10,808 bases of DNA. It comes from JAGOME01 sp039812375 (GTDB lineage Bacteria > Actinomycetota > Actinomycetes > Actinomycetales > Dermatophilaceae). Under the pieces are notes generated by a model. The model worked only from the letters and a program-made list of their open reading frames with translations. It was not told the origin of the DNA and did no database searches. Location: positions 1 through 10,808 of the forward strand of contig JBDIAO010000090.1 in assembly GCA_039812375.1 (NCBI GenBank). The letters run 5' to 3'. Position numbers and translations under genes: made by a program. Positions 1 through 6,819 of this stretch are shown in pieces (the stretch's first letter is position 1; each line of letters starts with the position of its first letter).

Positions 1-29
1 CTCAGGTCCGGGTCAGCCTCAGATCTGGG

Positions 30-1526
30 TCACTTCGAGCGTGCGGGAGGCAGGGTGGTCCTTTGGTCCGCGCCTGCGCCCTTGGATTTGGCGAGTCGGC
101 TGTGGCTGGCGCCATAGGTGAAGTAGATGGCGAAGCCGATGACCAGCCAGACGATGAACCGGATCCAGGTGTCCAGCGACAGGTTGAGCATGAGCCACGC
201 GCAGCACAGGATCGACAGGATCGGCACCCACGGCACCGCGGGCACCTTGAATGCCCGGGGCAGGTCCGGCCGGGTGCGGCGCAGGACAATGACGCCAGCG
301 GAGACCAGGACGAACGCAAACAGTGTCCCGATGCTTACCAGCTTGGACAGCTCGGCTAGCGGGACGACGCCGGCGAGGATCGCCACGAAGATCGCGGTGA
401 TCCCGGTGATGAGGTGCGGGGTGCCGAAGGTCGGGTGCACCCGGGCCAGGCCCTTGGGCAGCAGCCCGTCCCGGCACATGGCGAAGAGCACCCGGCTCTG
501 GCCGAGCATGAGGACGAGCACGACGGTGGTCAGGCCGGCGACGGCGCCGAGGGAGATGAGCTTGCCCGCCCAGTGGGCGTTGTTTGCCGCGAACGCCTCG
601 GCAAGGGGGGCGGCGGTGGCCATCCGGGGGTCTTTGTAGTTGAGCATGCCGGTGATAACGATGGACACCGCCATGTAGAGCACGGTGCAGATGACCAGGG
701 AGCCGATGATCCCACGGGGGATGTCCCGGCGTGGGTTGCGGGTCTCCTCAGCCGCGGTGGCGACGATGTCGAAGCCGATGTAGGCGAAGAACACCACCGA
801 GGCGGCCGCGACGACGCCCATCCAGCCGAAGTGCGACGGGGTCATCCCGAAGAGCAACTGGACCAGGGGCTCGTCTCCACTGACCCCGCCCTTGCTCGGG
901 ACGCTCTCGGGCACGAACGGGGTGTAGTTCGAGGCCTTGACGAAGAAGAGTCCGGCGATGATGACGAAGAGGACCACGATGACCTTGATGATGACAAGCA
1001 CTCCGGTGAACCGGCTGGAGAGCTTGGTGCCGACGATCATCACGGCGGCCAGTCCGAGGACGATGAGGATCGCTGCGATGTCCGGGAACGCGTTGTCCCC
1101 GGCCAGCCAGTCGGGTAGGGAGAGCAGGTTGTGCAGGTATGCCGACCACCCCCGAGCCACGACGGCCGCGCCGAGCATGAGTTCGAGAATGAGGTCCCAG
1201 CCGATGATCCATGCGACAAGCTCACCGAGGGTGGCATACGAGAAGGTGTAGGCACTGCCGGCGACCGGGACGGTGGAGGCAAACTCCGCATAGCACAAGG
1301 CGGCGAAGCCGCAGGTGATCCCGGCGAGGACGAAGGACAGCGCGATCGCCGGCCCGGCATTCTCGTTGGCCTGCTGGCCGGTGAGGACGAAGATGCCGGT
1401 GCCGATGATGACGCCCACCCCGAAGAACGTGAGGTCCCAGGCGCTGAGCTCCTTCTTGAGCCGGTGTTCCGGCTCGTCGGTCTCGGCGATGGACTGCTCG
1501 ACGCTCTTGACCCGGAACAAGTTCAT
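30..1526 (-). CDS. APC-superfamily amino acid permease (cationic amino acid transporter type)
   Basis: A 498-residue integral membrane protein expected to import amino acids across the cytoplasmic membrane by proton symport or exchange. About 12 hydrophobic helices can be read. Helix 1 carries the unwound substrate-binding motif GVIIGTGIF (residues 38-46). Helix 6 carries FAYIGFD (247-253), followed by the loop EETRNPRRDIP. The segment AMCRDGLLP (349-357) matches the RDGxLP loop typical of the YfnA/CAT subfamily. The length is normal for that family. I chose the ATG at 1524-1526 because GGAGG lies 5 nt upstream of it and the protein then begins MNLFRVKSVE, a usual start for these permeases. 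An in-frame ATG 27 codons further upstream would add only a Pro/Arg-rich, non-conserved leader. Substrate cannot be told from sequence; basic or branched amino acids are usual. It is divergent from the lipid operon and nothing suggests a shared function. Confidence 0.93.
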   Translation of the reverse strand: MNLFRVKSVEQSIAETDEPEHRLKKELSAWDLTFFGVGVIIGTGIFVLTGQQANENAGPAIALSFVLAGITCGFAALCYAEFASTVPVAGSAYTFSYATLGELVAWIIGWDLILELMLGAAVVARGWSAYLHNLLSLPDWLAGDNAFPDIAAILIVLGLAAVMIVGTKLSSRFTGVLVIIKVIVVLFVIIAGLFFVKASNYTPFVPESVPSKGGVSGDEPLVQLLFGMTPSHFGWMGVVAAASVVFFAYIGFDIVATAAEETRNPRRDIPRGIIGSLVICTVLYMAVSIVITGMLNYKDPRMATAAPLAEAFAANNAHWAGKLISLGAVAGLTTVVLVLMLGQSRVLFAMCRDGLLPKGLARVHPTFGTPHLITGITAIFVAILAGVVPLAELSKLVSIGTLFAFVLVSAGVIVLRRTRPDLPRAFKVPAVPWVPILSILCCAWLMLNLSLDTWIRFIVWLVIGFAIYFTYGASHSRLAKSKGAGADQRTTLPPARSK

Positions 1527-1531
1527 GCCGG

Positions 1532-1536
1532 CCTCC
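1532..1536 (-). promoter_or_regulatory. Ribosome binding site of the permease
   Basis: GGAGG on the minus strand, 5 nt before the ATG at 1526. This strong Shine-Dalgarno match decides the start: the longer reading frame beginning at 1607 has no comparable site. Confidence 0.8.
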
Positions 1537-1674
1537 GATCGGGTGGGGGCGATGGGTGGTTGCGGACTCACTCTGCCAGTTCCATGGCCTTCGGCGGCGT
1601 CTTTCACCGGGGCGGATTGCTGTGAGCAGCGGCAAGTGGGGGATACTCACGGATGCGACACCGCGTGGGATGCC

Positions 1675-1701
1675 CAGGTCGTGGACCTGCCGTGGCCACG
1701 G
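1675..1701. promoter_or_regulatory. Two abutting palindromes, possible operator
   Basis: Positions 1675-1689 form an inverted repeat with perfect 6-bp arms, CAGGTC and GACCTG, around GTG. It is followed without a gap by the perfect 12-bp palindrome CCGTGGCCACGG (1690-1701). They lie in the middle of the divergent region, about 115 bp upstream of the operon start and about 150 bp upstream of the permease start. That is a plausible place for a regulator to affect one or both promoters. No regulator gene is in the window, and in GC-rich DNA short palindromes occur by chance. I cannot match either to a known consensus. Confidence 0.3.
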
Positions 1702-1800
1702 ACGCCTTGCGACCACTTCGGCGCGCAGAGAGCGTGCCGAGAGCGTATAGACGTCGTGCTGGCTGTCCCATCCGGTTGTCGCGACATGAGGCCCTTGTCG

Positions 1801-1806
1801 AGGAGG
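1801..1806 (+). promoter_or_regulatory. Ribosome binding site of the plsB-like gene
   Basis: AGGAGG, 10 nt before the ATG at 1817. The spacing is slightly long but the match is full, and it supports 1817 as the start of the acyltransferase. Confidence 0.75.
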
Positions 1807-1816
1807 TACCTGGTTC

Positions 1817-3739
1817 ATGAGTCTCATCCAGCGCGCCGGCACACTGGTTGGGCGCGCGATCCCGACACCCGCACTCCCGTCCGAGGCGGCTGATCTGCTT
1901 GCGGACCCCGAGTTCGAGGAACAGCTCGACCAGGTCGCCGCCGAAGAGGGGCGCCCGCGCGACGAGGTGCGAGCCGAGGCGAGCGCATACCTCGAGGAGA
2001 TGGCGGCATCTCACGGCGAGCGCACCACCCGCACCTGGGCGCGAGTCGGCGAATGGTTCATGCGGGCCTACGACGTACTCGTCGACGAGGACCAGCTAGC
2101 CGCGCTGCGCAAGCTTGACCGCGACCACAGCCTCGCCCTCGCCTTCAGTCACCGTTCCTACCTCGACGGTGTCGCCGTGCCCAACATGCTGCTCGCGCGC
2201 CGGTTCAGCCCGACCTTCACCTTCGGCGGCGCCAATCTCGACTTGCCCCTGTTCGGCCCGGTCGTCAGCCGTAGCGGGGTCATCTTCATCCGGCGCGACA
2301 CCGGCGACATCCCGCTCTACCGACGCACCCTGAAGGCATACATCCGCCAACTCGTGAAGAACCGGCGCAACCTCGCCTGGTCGATCGAGGGCGGCCGGAC
2401 CCGCACCGGCAAGCTGCGCCCGCCGGTGCACGGCATCCTGAAGTACATCGTTGAGAGTGTCGAGGGCGAGGGTGCACCCGACGCCCAAGTCGTGCCGGTC
2501 TCGATCGTCTATGACCAGCTGCACGAGGTCTCCCGGATGACGGACGAGGCCACCGGGGGCCGCAAGACCCCGGAGAACCTGAGCTGGATGGTGCGTTTCG
2601 CGGCATCGCAGAACTCCCGGATGGGTCGGGCCTACCTGACCATCGGTGAGCCGTTCTCGTTGCGCCAGAGACTGGATGCGTTACATGCGGACGGATTGAC
2701 CACCCACCAGGCCATTGAGCGGATCGCCCTCGACGTCAGCCACCGGCTCAACCGGGCCACGCCGGTAACGGTCACCGCGGTGGTCTCGCTGGCCCTGCTC
2801 GGCGCAGACCGGGCGCTGACCCTCGACGAAGTACTGCAGACCGTCGAACCGCTCGCGGCCTATATCGGTGCCCGGCGGTGGCCGGTTGCCGGGGCCGCGA
2901 ACCTCCAGGACCGTTCCACCGTGCGCCGGGCCCTGCAGGACTTGACCGGCAGCGGTGTGCTCACCGCATACGACCGCGGTACCGATCCGGTGTGGCGGAT
3001 CGGCGTCGACCAGCATCTCGTCGCCGCCTTCTATCGCAACACCCTCATCCACATCCTCGTCGACCGGGCCATTCTCGAACTCGCCCTGTTGACCGTCAGC
3101 GAGCTCGACGAGGATGCCGAACTGCCGCCCGGAGGTGAGTTCCAGGTGGCGTGGGAGGAAGCCAAGCGGCTGCGTGACCTGCTCAAGTTCGAGTTCTTCT
3201 TCCCCAGCCGCGACGAGTTCGAGGCCGACCTGCGCACCGAGCTGGCCATCCTGGCCGGACGGGAAGTCGAAGCCTCGAGTGCCGCCGAGGCCGCGGAGCT
3301 GCTCTCCTGCGCACGGCCCCACCTGGCTCACCTCGTCCTGCGGCCCTTCCTCGATGCCTACCTTGTGCTCGCCGACCGGCTCGCCGATCGTGGGGACTCC
3401 GCTGTCGACGAGGCCGACCTGCTCGCCGAGACCCTCGCGGTGGGCAGGCAGTGGCAGTTGCAGCGCCGAATTGCCTCGGCCGAGTCGGTCTCGCTGGAGC
3501 TGTACAAGACCGCGCTCACGTTGGCCCGGCACCGGGGGTTGCTCAAGGCGGGTGACGAGATCGCCGCCAAGCGGGAGGCCTTCGCGGCCGAGGTCAGCGA
3601 CTCGGTGCGCCGGGTGCAGATGATCGCCCACCTCGCCGCGCACGGAACCACCGCGGATACCGTGCCGCGCACCCCTTCGGATGCCGTGCCGCGCACCCCT
3701 TCGGATGCCGTGCCCCGCACCCCCGAGGCGACTTCGTGA
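1817..3739 (+). CDS. PlsB-like glycerol-3-phosphate 1-O-acyltransferase
   Basis: A 640-residue protein expected to transfer an acyl group to the sn-1 position of glycerol-3-phosphate, giving lysophosphatidate, the first step of phospholipid and triacylglycerol synthesis at the membrane. All four acyltransferase blocks are present: HRSYLD (112-117, the HX4D catalytic pair), GVIFIRR (154-160), EGGRTRTGKL (191-200) and VPVSIVYDQL (226-235). The rest of the protein to about residue 610 resembles the C-terminal half of PlsB proteins, including a FEFFFPSRDEFE stretch. It is shorter than E. coli PlsB (about 807 residues) and M. tuberculosis PlsB2 (about 789). The difference appears to be N-terminal, because the HX4D pair comes early. 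The tail (614-637) is three 8-residue repeats. First gene of a three-gene operon; its TGA overlaps the next gene's GTG by 4 bp, implying translational coupling. I infer orthology with Rv2482c (PlsB2) from motifs and gene order. Confidence 0.92.
   Translation: MSLIQRAGTLVGRAIPTPALPSEAADLLADPEFEEQLDQVAAEEGRPRDEVRAEASAYLEEMAASHGERTTRTWARVGEWFMRAYDVLVDEDQLAALRKLDRDHSLALAFSHRSYLDGVAVPNMLLARRFSPTFTFGGANLDLPLFGPVVSRSGVIFIRRDTGDIPLYRRTLKAYIRQLVKNRRNLAWSIEGGRTRTGKLRPPVHGILKYIVESVEGEGAPDAQVVPVSIVYDQLHEVSRMTDEATGGRKTPENLSWMVRFAASQNSRMGRAYLTIGEPFSLRQRLDALHADGLTTHQAIERIALDVSHRLNRATPVTVTAVVSLALLGADRALTLDEVLQTVEPLAAYIGARRWPVAGAANLQDRSTVRRALQDLTGSGVLTAYDRGTDPVWRIGVDQHLVAAFYRNTLIHILVDRAILELALLTVSELDEDAELPPGGEFQVAWEEAKRLRDLLKFEFFFPSRDEFEADLRTELAILAGREVEASSAAEAAELLSCARPHLAHLVLRPFLDAYLVLADRLADRGDSAVDEADLLAETLAVGRQWQLQRRIASAESVSLELYKTALTLARHRGLLKAGDEIAAKREAFAAEVSDSVRRVQMIAHLAAHGTTADTVPRTPSDAVPRTPSDAVPRTPEATS
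3656..3727 (+). repeat. Three 24-bp in-frame tandem repeats in the plsB tail
   Basis: Three 24-bp units encode DTVPRTPS, DAVPRTPS and DAVPRTPE (residues 614-637), at the very end of the acyltransferase. Units differ at few positions, which suggests recent duplication. The translated tail is Pro/Thr/Ser-rich and probably disordered. The third unit also supplies GAGG (3725-3728), the likely ribosome binding site of the next gene, 7 nt before its GTG. Confidence 0.9.
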
Positions 3740-5181
3740 GCGGCCTGTCCCCCGCCGCGCAGGCCGCGATCGCGGAGATCGAGTCCGGGCCGAGCGGGCC
3801 GGAGATCGGCGCATTCTTCGACCTCGACGGCACCCTCGTCGCCGGCTACACCGCTGCCACCTTCTATGGTGACCAGTTGAAGAAGCGCGAGGTGACCCCG
3901 GGCGATCTGGTGCGCACCATCGTCAGCGCCGTCAACGGCGAGGTGCTTGGCGGCGACCCGACGAAGGTGGCCCATCTGGCGTTCAACGGTATGCGCGGCT
4001 GGAGCGAGGAGGCCTTCGCCGCTGTCGGTGAGCGGCTCTTCCTGCAGAAGATCGCCGGCACGATCCGCACTGAGTCACGGGCCCTGGTGCGCGCCCACCA
4101 GCGCATGGGGCACACCGTTGTCGTCGCATCGGCTGCGACCCGATATCAGATCAGCCCGGTTGCCCGGGATCTGGGCATCGAACATCTCGTGTGTACCCGG
4201 CTCGTCGTGCAGGAGGGTGTCTTCACTGGCGAGACCGACGGATCCATGCTGTGGGGTAGATACAAGGCGCGCGGGGTGCGTGCCTTCGCCAAGGAGCACG
4301 ACGTCAACTTGGCGCTCTCGTACGCCTACGGCAACGGTTACGAGGACGTCGCCTTCCTGTCCTCGGTGGGCCACCCGGTCGCGCTCAATCCGCACCGCGG
4401 GTTGCGGGCGGCAGCCGAGCGCTTCGGTTGGCCGGTTCTGGATTTGCGTGACCCGCCCGGGGCCTCGATCACCTCGGCCGTGCGCACGGTGGCGGCGCTG
4501 GGGGGCCTCAACGCGGCAGCTGCTGCCGGGATGGCCATCGGCCTGGGCACGGGCAGCCGCCAGCGGGGTCTGAACGCGGCGACCTCACTGGTGACTGGGC
4601 TGCCGCTGGCGCTGGCCGGTGTCTCGCTCAACATCATCGGCGAGGAGCATCTCACCTCGCATCGGCCGGCCGTCTTCGTTGCCAACCACCAGAGCTCACT
4701 GGACCCGGTCGTCGTCGGCGCCCTGCTGGGGGAGGACTTCACCGTCGTAGCCAAGAAGGAGGCTCGCTGGGATCCCCGGGCGCTGGTCGGCAGCCTGCTG
4801 ATGGACCCGGTCTACATCGACCGGGCGAACTCCCGTCAGGCCCGGGATGCCCTGGCACCGGTTGTCGAGCGGATCCGCGCCGGCACGTCACTGATGATCT
4901 TCCCCGAGGGCACCCGCTCGGCCACCCCGGTACTCGGCCCCTTCCGTAAGGGTGCCTTCCACATTGCCGTCGAGGCTGGGGTGCCGGTCGTTCCGATTGT
5001 GTTGCGCAACACGGGCGAGCTGCTGCGCAAGCACTCGCTGGTCATCAGACCTGGCCAGATCGACGTCGCGGTGCTGCCCCCGCAGACGGGCTGGACGCCC
5101 CAGAACATGAACGAACGGGTGGGCGAGCTGCACACCGCCTTCGAGCGGACCCTGGCCCGTTGGCCGGAGAGCGAGGACTGA
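3736..5181 (+). CDS. HAD-IB phosphatase / 1-acylglycerol-3-phosphate acyltransferase fusion
   Basis: A 481-residue two-domain protein. The N-terminal HAD domain (about 20-240) has the nucleophile motif DLDGT (29-33), VVASAAT (129-135) as motif II, K177 in GRYKARG, and GNGYED (199-204) at the metal-binding motif, followed by VGHPVALNP. The C-terminal PlsC-type domain (about 295-470) has NHQSSLD (317-323, HX4D), PVYIDR (358-363), FPEGTRS (389-395) and VPVVP (416-420). It should acylate lysophosphatidate at sn-2 to give phosphatidate. A hydrophobic Ala/Gly-rich stretch (about 251-300) links the domains and may sit in the membrane. Start is GTG at 3736, inside the previous stop (GTGA), with GAGG 7 nt upstream; no ATG lies near. 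Related fusions such as Rv2483c are often annotated 'phosphoserine phosphatase/PlsC'. The true phosphatase substrate is unproven; given the neighbours, a lipid phosphate is as likely. N200 replaces the first Asp of the usual DSxxD. Confidence 0.92.
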   Translation: MSGLSPAAQAAIAEIESGPSGPEIGAFFDLDGTLVAGYTAATFYGDQLKKREVTPGDLVRTIVSAVNGEVLGGDPTKVAHLAFNGMRGWSEEAFAAVGERLFLQKIAGTIRTESRALVRAHQRMGHTVVVASAATRYQISPVARDLGIEHLVCTRLVVQEGVFTGETDGSMLWGRYKARGVRAFAKEHDVNLALSYAYGNGYEDVAFLSSVGHPVALNPHRGLRAAAERFGWPVLDLRDPPGASITSAVRTVAALGGLNAAAAAGMAIGLGTGSRQRGLNAATSLVTGLPLALAGVSLNIIGEEHLTSHRPAVFVANHQSSLDPVVVGALLGEDFTVVAKKEARWDPRALVGSLLMDPVYIDRANSRQARDALAPVVERIRAGTSLMIFPEGTRSATPVLGPFRKGAFHIAVEAGVPVVPIVLRNTGELLRKHSLVIRPGQIDVAVLPPQTGWTPQNMNERVGELHTAFERTLARWPESED

Positions 5182-6644
5182 TGGCCGGGCGCACGACCCG
5201 CACCGAGGACGCCGCCAGCGTCACCGATCTCGAACGCTGGGCCGCGGCCGCGTCCTTCTCGCACCGGGGGAGCCTGGGGCCGGTGGAGACTGCGCTGTGG
5301 CGTGCCGAGCGGCATCCGGCCCTGTCCGGCACGAACTGCATCGTCATCGTCCTCGACCAGGCGCCGCAGTGGGATCGCTTCCTCGCCGCCCACGAGTGGG
5401 GCACCTCGCTGGTGCGCCGCTTGCGCCAACGGGTGCTCGAGCCTGCTCTGCCGACGACCTACCCGGTGTGGGTCGACGACGCGAAATTCAGCCTCGAGCA
5501 CCACGTGCGGCGGCGGACGGTGGGTGGCGCGGGCGAGTTGGCCGATGCCCTCGAGCGCGCCCAGCGAATCGCATTGTCACCCTTTGACCGCGCGCGGCCG
5601 CTGTGGCAGGGCACCCTGCTCACCGGGATGGCCGACGGCAGTGCGGTCTATGTGCTCAAGATCCACCACGCCCTCTTCGATGCGCTCGGCAGCGTGCAGC
5701 TGCTCTCGATGCTGCAGTCCAGCACCCGGGAGCACACCGCGGACAAACCGCTCACGCCCCGTCCGCCCGCCCCATCCGCCGCCGGAGCCCCGGTGGATGC
5801 CGTGAGCCTGGCCACCAGCGGGGCCGTCGCCGAGCTCGTTGCGGTGCCGGCGCGGGCCTTCACCGCAGCCCGCAAGGGCCTGTATGCGCTGCGGGAGCCG
5901 GGCGCCGCCGTGAGCGAGGGGTTGCGCTACGCGGCTTCTGTGCGCCGCCTCGTCTCACCGCCGCCTGCGCCACCGTCCCCGTTGTTCACTGCCCGGGGCG
6001 GTCGTCGGTGGCACTTCCTCGCCCTCGAGGCTCCGCTGGCCGAGTTGGCCACGGCCGGACACTCGGTTGGGGCCTCGCTGCAGGACGCCTTCGTCGCCGC
6101 GATGCTCGGCGGACTGCGCCGTTACCACGAGCAGCACGGGGTGCAGGTTGGGGACCTGCCGGTGAGCATCCGGATCTCGCTGGACCGGGTGGACGACCCG
6201 ATGAGCGGAAACCGGTTCGCCGGAGCGATGATCGCTGCACCGGCCGGGGTGGAGGACCCGGCAGACCGGATCGCTGCGGTGCGCGGTGAGGTGCTCTCGC
6301 TGCACGTCGAGCCGGCCCTGGATGCCTTCCGGGCTGCGGCGCCGGTAGCCGCCCGGTTGCCCTCGGACCTCGTCGCGGCGGTGCTCGCGGGCGGTGCGGT
6401 GGCGGACATGTCGGTTGCGACGAACGCCGGACCGACGCGGACGGCATACATGGCCGGGGCGAAGGTGGACGCGATGTACACGTTCGGTCCGCTGCCCGGG
6501 GTGGCGCTGTCGGCGTCCCTGCTGTCATGCGTCGACACCGCGTGCGTTGGGATCAACGTCGACTCCGACGCGGTCGCCGACCTCGATGTGCTGCAGCGCT
6601 GCCTGCGCGAGGGGCTCGACGAGGTACTCGCTCTCACGGTCTGA
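5181..6644 (+). CDS. WS/DGAT-family acyltransferase (wax ester synthase / diacylglycerol acyltransferase)
   Basis: A 487-residue protein, normal length for the family, expected to esterify diacylglycerol (or a fatty alcohol) with acyl-CoA, making triacylglycerol or wax ester at the membrane or lipid-droplet surface. The N-terminal condensation-type half contains RPLW (139-142) and the active-site motif HHALFDA (162-168). H163 is the expected catalytic base. The canonical motif is HHxxxDG, so the final Gly is Ala here. Further family features are GASLQDAFVAAMLGGLRRY in the middle, MSGNRFAG (341-348), and a late TNAGPTRTAYMAGAKV segment equivalent to the SNVPGP region. A Pro/Ala-rich linker (190-205) separates the first part. 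I start at ATG 5181, whose A is shared with the preceding TGA (TGATG), with GAGG 4 nt before. A TTG seven codons upstream is in frame but has no support. Third gene of the operon; the M. tuberculosis counterpart by order is Rv2484c. Whether it makes triacylglycerol or wax ester cannot be read from sequence. Confidence 0.88.
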   Translation: MAGRTTRTEDAASVTDLERWAAAASFSHRGSLGPVETALWRAERHPALSGTNCIVIVLDQAPQWDRFLAAHEWGTSLVRRLRQRVLEPALPTTYPVWVDDAKFSLEHHVRRRTVGGAGELADALERAQRIALSPFDRARPLWQGTLLTGMADGSAVYVLKIHHALFDALGSVQLLSMLQSSTREHTADKPLTPRPPAPSAAGAPVDAVSLATSGAVAELVAVPARAFTAARKGLYALREPGAAVSEGLRYAASVRRLVSPPPAPPSPLFTARGGRRWHFLALEAPLAELATAGHSVGASLQDAFVAAMLGGLRRYHEQHGVQVGDLPVSIRISLDRVDDPMSGNRFAGAMIAAPAGVEDPADRIAAVRGEVLSLHVEPALDAFRAAAPVAARLPSDLVAAVLAGGAVADMSVATNAGPTRTAYMAGAKVDAMYTFGPLPGVALSASLLSCVDTACVGINVDSDAVADLDVLQRCLREGLDEVLALTV

Positions 6645-6685
6645 CCTCGGCTGGCAGGGGGCTGCGCGTCGCCTCGTCCGCGCTG

Positions 6686-6703
6686 GGGCCCGCTACGGGG
6701 CCC
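6686..6703 (+). terminator. Possible terminator hairpin after the lipid operon
   Basis: GGGCCC (6686-6691) and GGGCCC (6698-6703) can pair across a 6-nt loop. The hairpin starts 41 nt after the stop of the WS/DGAT gene and ends 116 nt before the HNH gene. There is no real T-run after it, only a short GATTTG, so as an intrinsic terminator it is weak. High-GC actinobacteria often lack the T-run. Confidence 0.35.
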
Positions 6704-6819
6704 GCAGGAGCATGATTTGCGTGCGGCTGCTTCGGGCGCATCGTGACCGTTTCGTTATCGTGGATGAGGAGGTTTGGAGCTGTTTCAGGGGGTTGGCTGT
6801 CGGTGGGTCTCCGTAGCGT

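Larger units (their letters stand above)
1527..1816. other. Divergent intergenic region, permease / lipid operon
   Basis: 290 bp with no convincing gene. It must hold the promoters for the permease (leftwards) and the plsB-like operon (rightwards). I see a TATAGA hexamer at 1746-1751 that could be a -10 for the operon, but no good -35 at the right distance, so I do not call a promoter. The region contains two contiguous palindromes (1675-1701, listed separately) and a 10-bp perfect palindrome TGTCGCGACA at 1777-1786, about 30 bp before the operon start. Confidence 0.6.

Noticed and set aside
414..1118. 234-codon plus-strand open frame opposite the permease
   Set aside because: Its Asp/Glu/His/Gly-rich translation is the usual antisense shadow of hydrophobic membrane codons, and the minus-strand permease has all family motifs.
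1527..1607. N-terminal extension of the permease to 1607
   Set aside because: The 27 extra residues are Pro/Arg-rich and unlike the family, and the strong GGAGG lies inside them, just before the ATG at 1526.
2681..3814. 377-codon minus-strand open frame opposite the plsB-like gene
   Set aside because: It is antisense to conserved acyltransferase sequence, has a low-complexity Arg/Gly-rich translation and crosses two coupled plus-strand genes. High GC explains its length.
5160..5180. TTG start seven codons upstream for the WS/DGAT gene
   Set aside because: It lies inside the preceding gene without a better ribosome site, while ATG 5181 overlaps the stop by one base as is usual for coupled genes.
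6766..6772. GAGGAGG as a ribosome binding site for the HNH gene or a small upstream gene
   Set aside because: It lies about 47 nt before the HNH start, too far to act on it, and no good start codon with a meaningful frame follows at the right distance.
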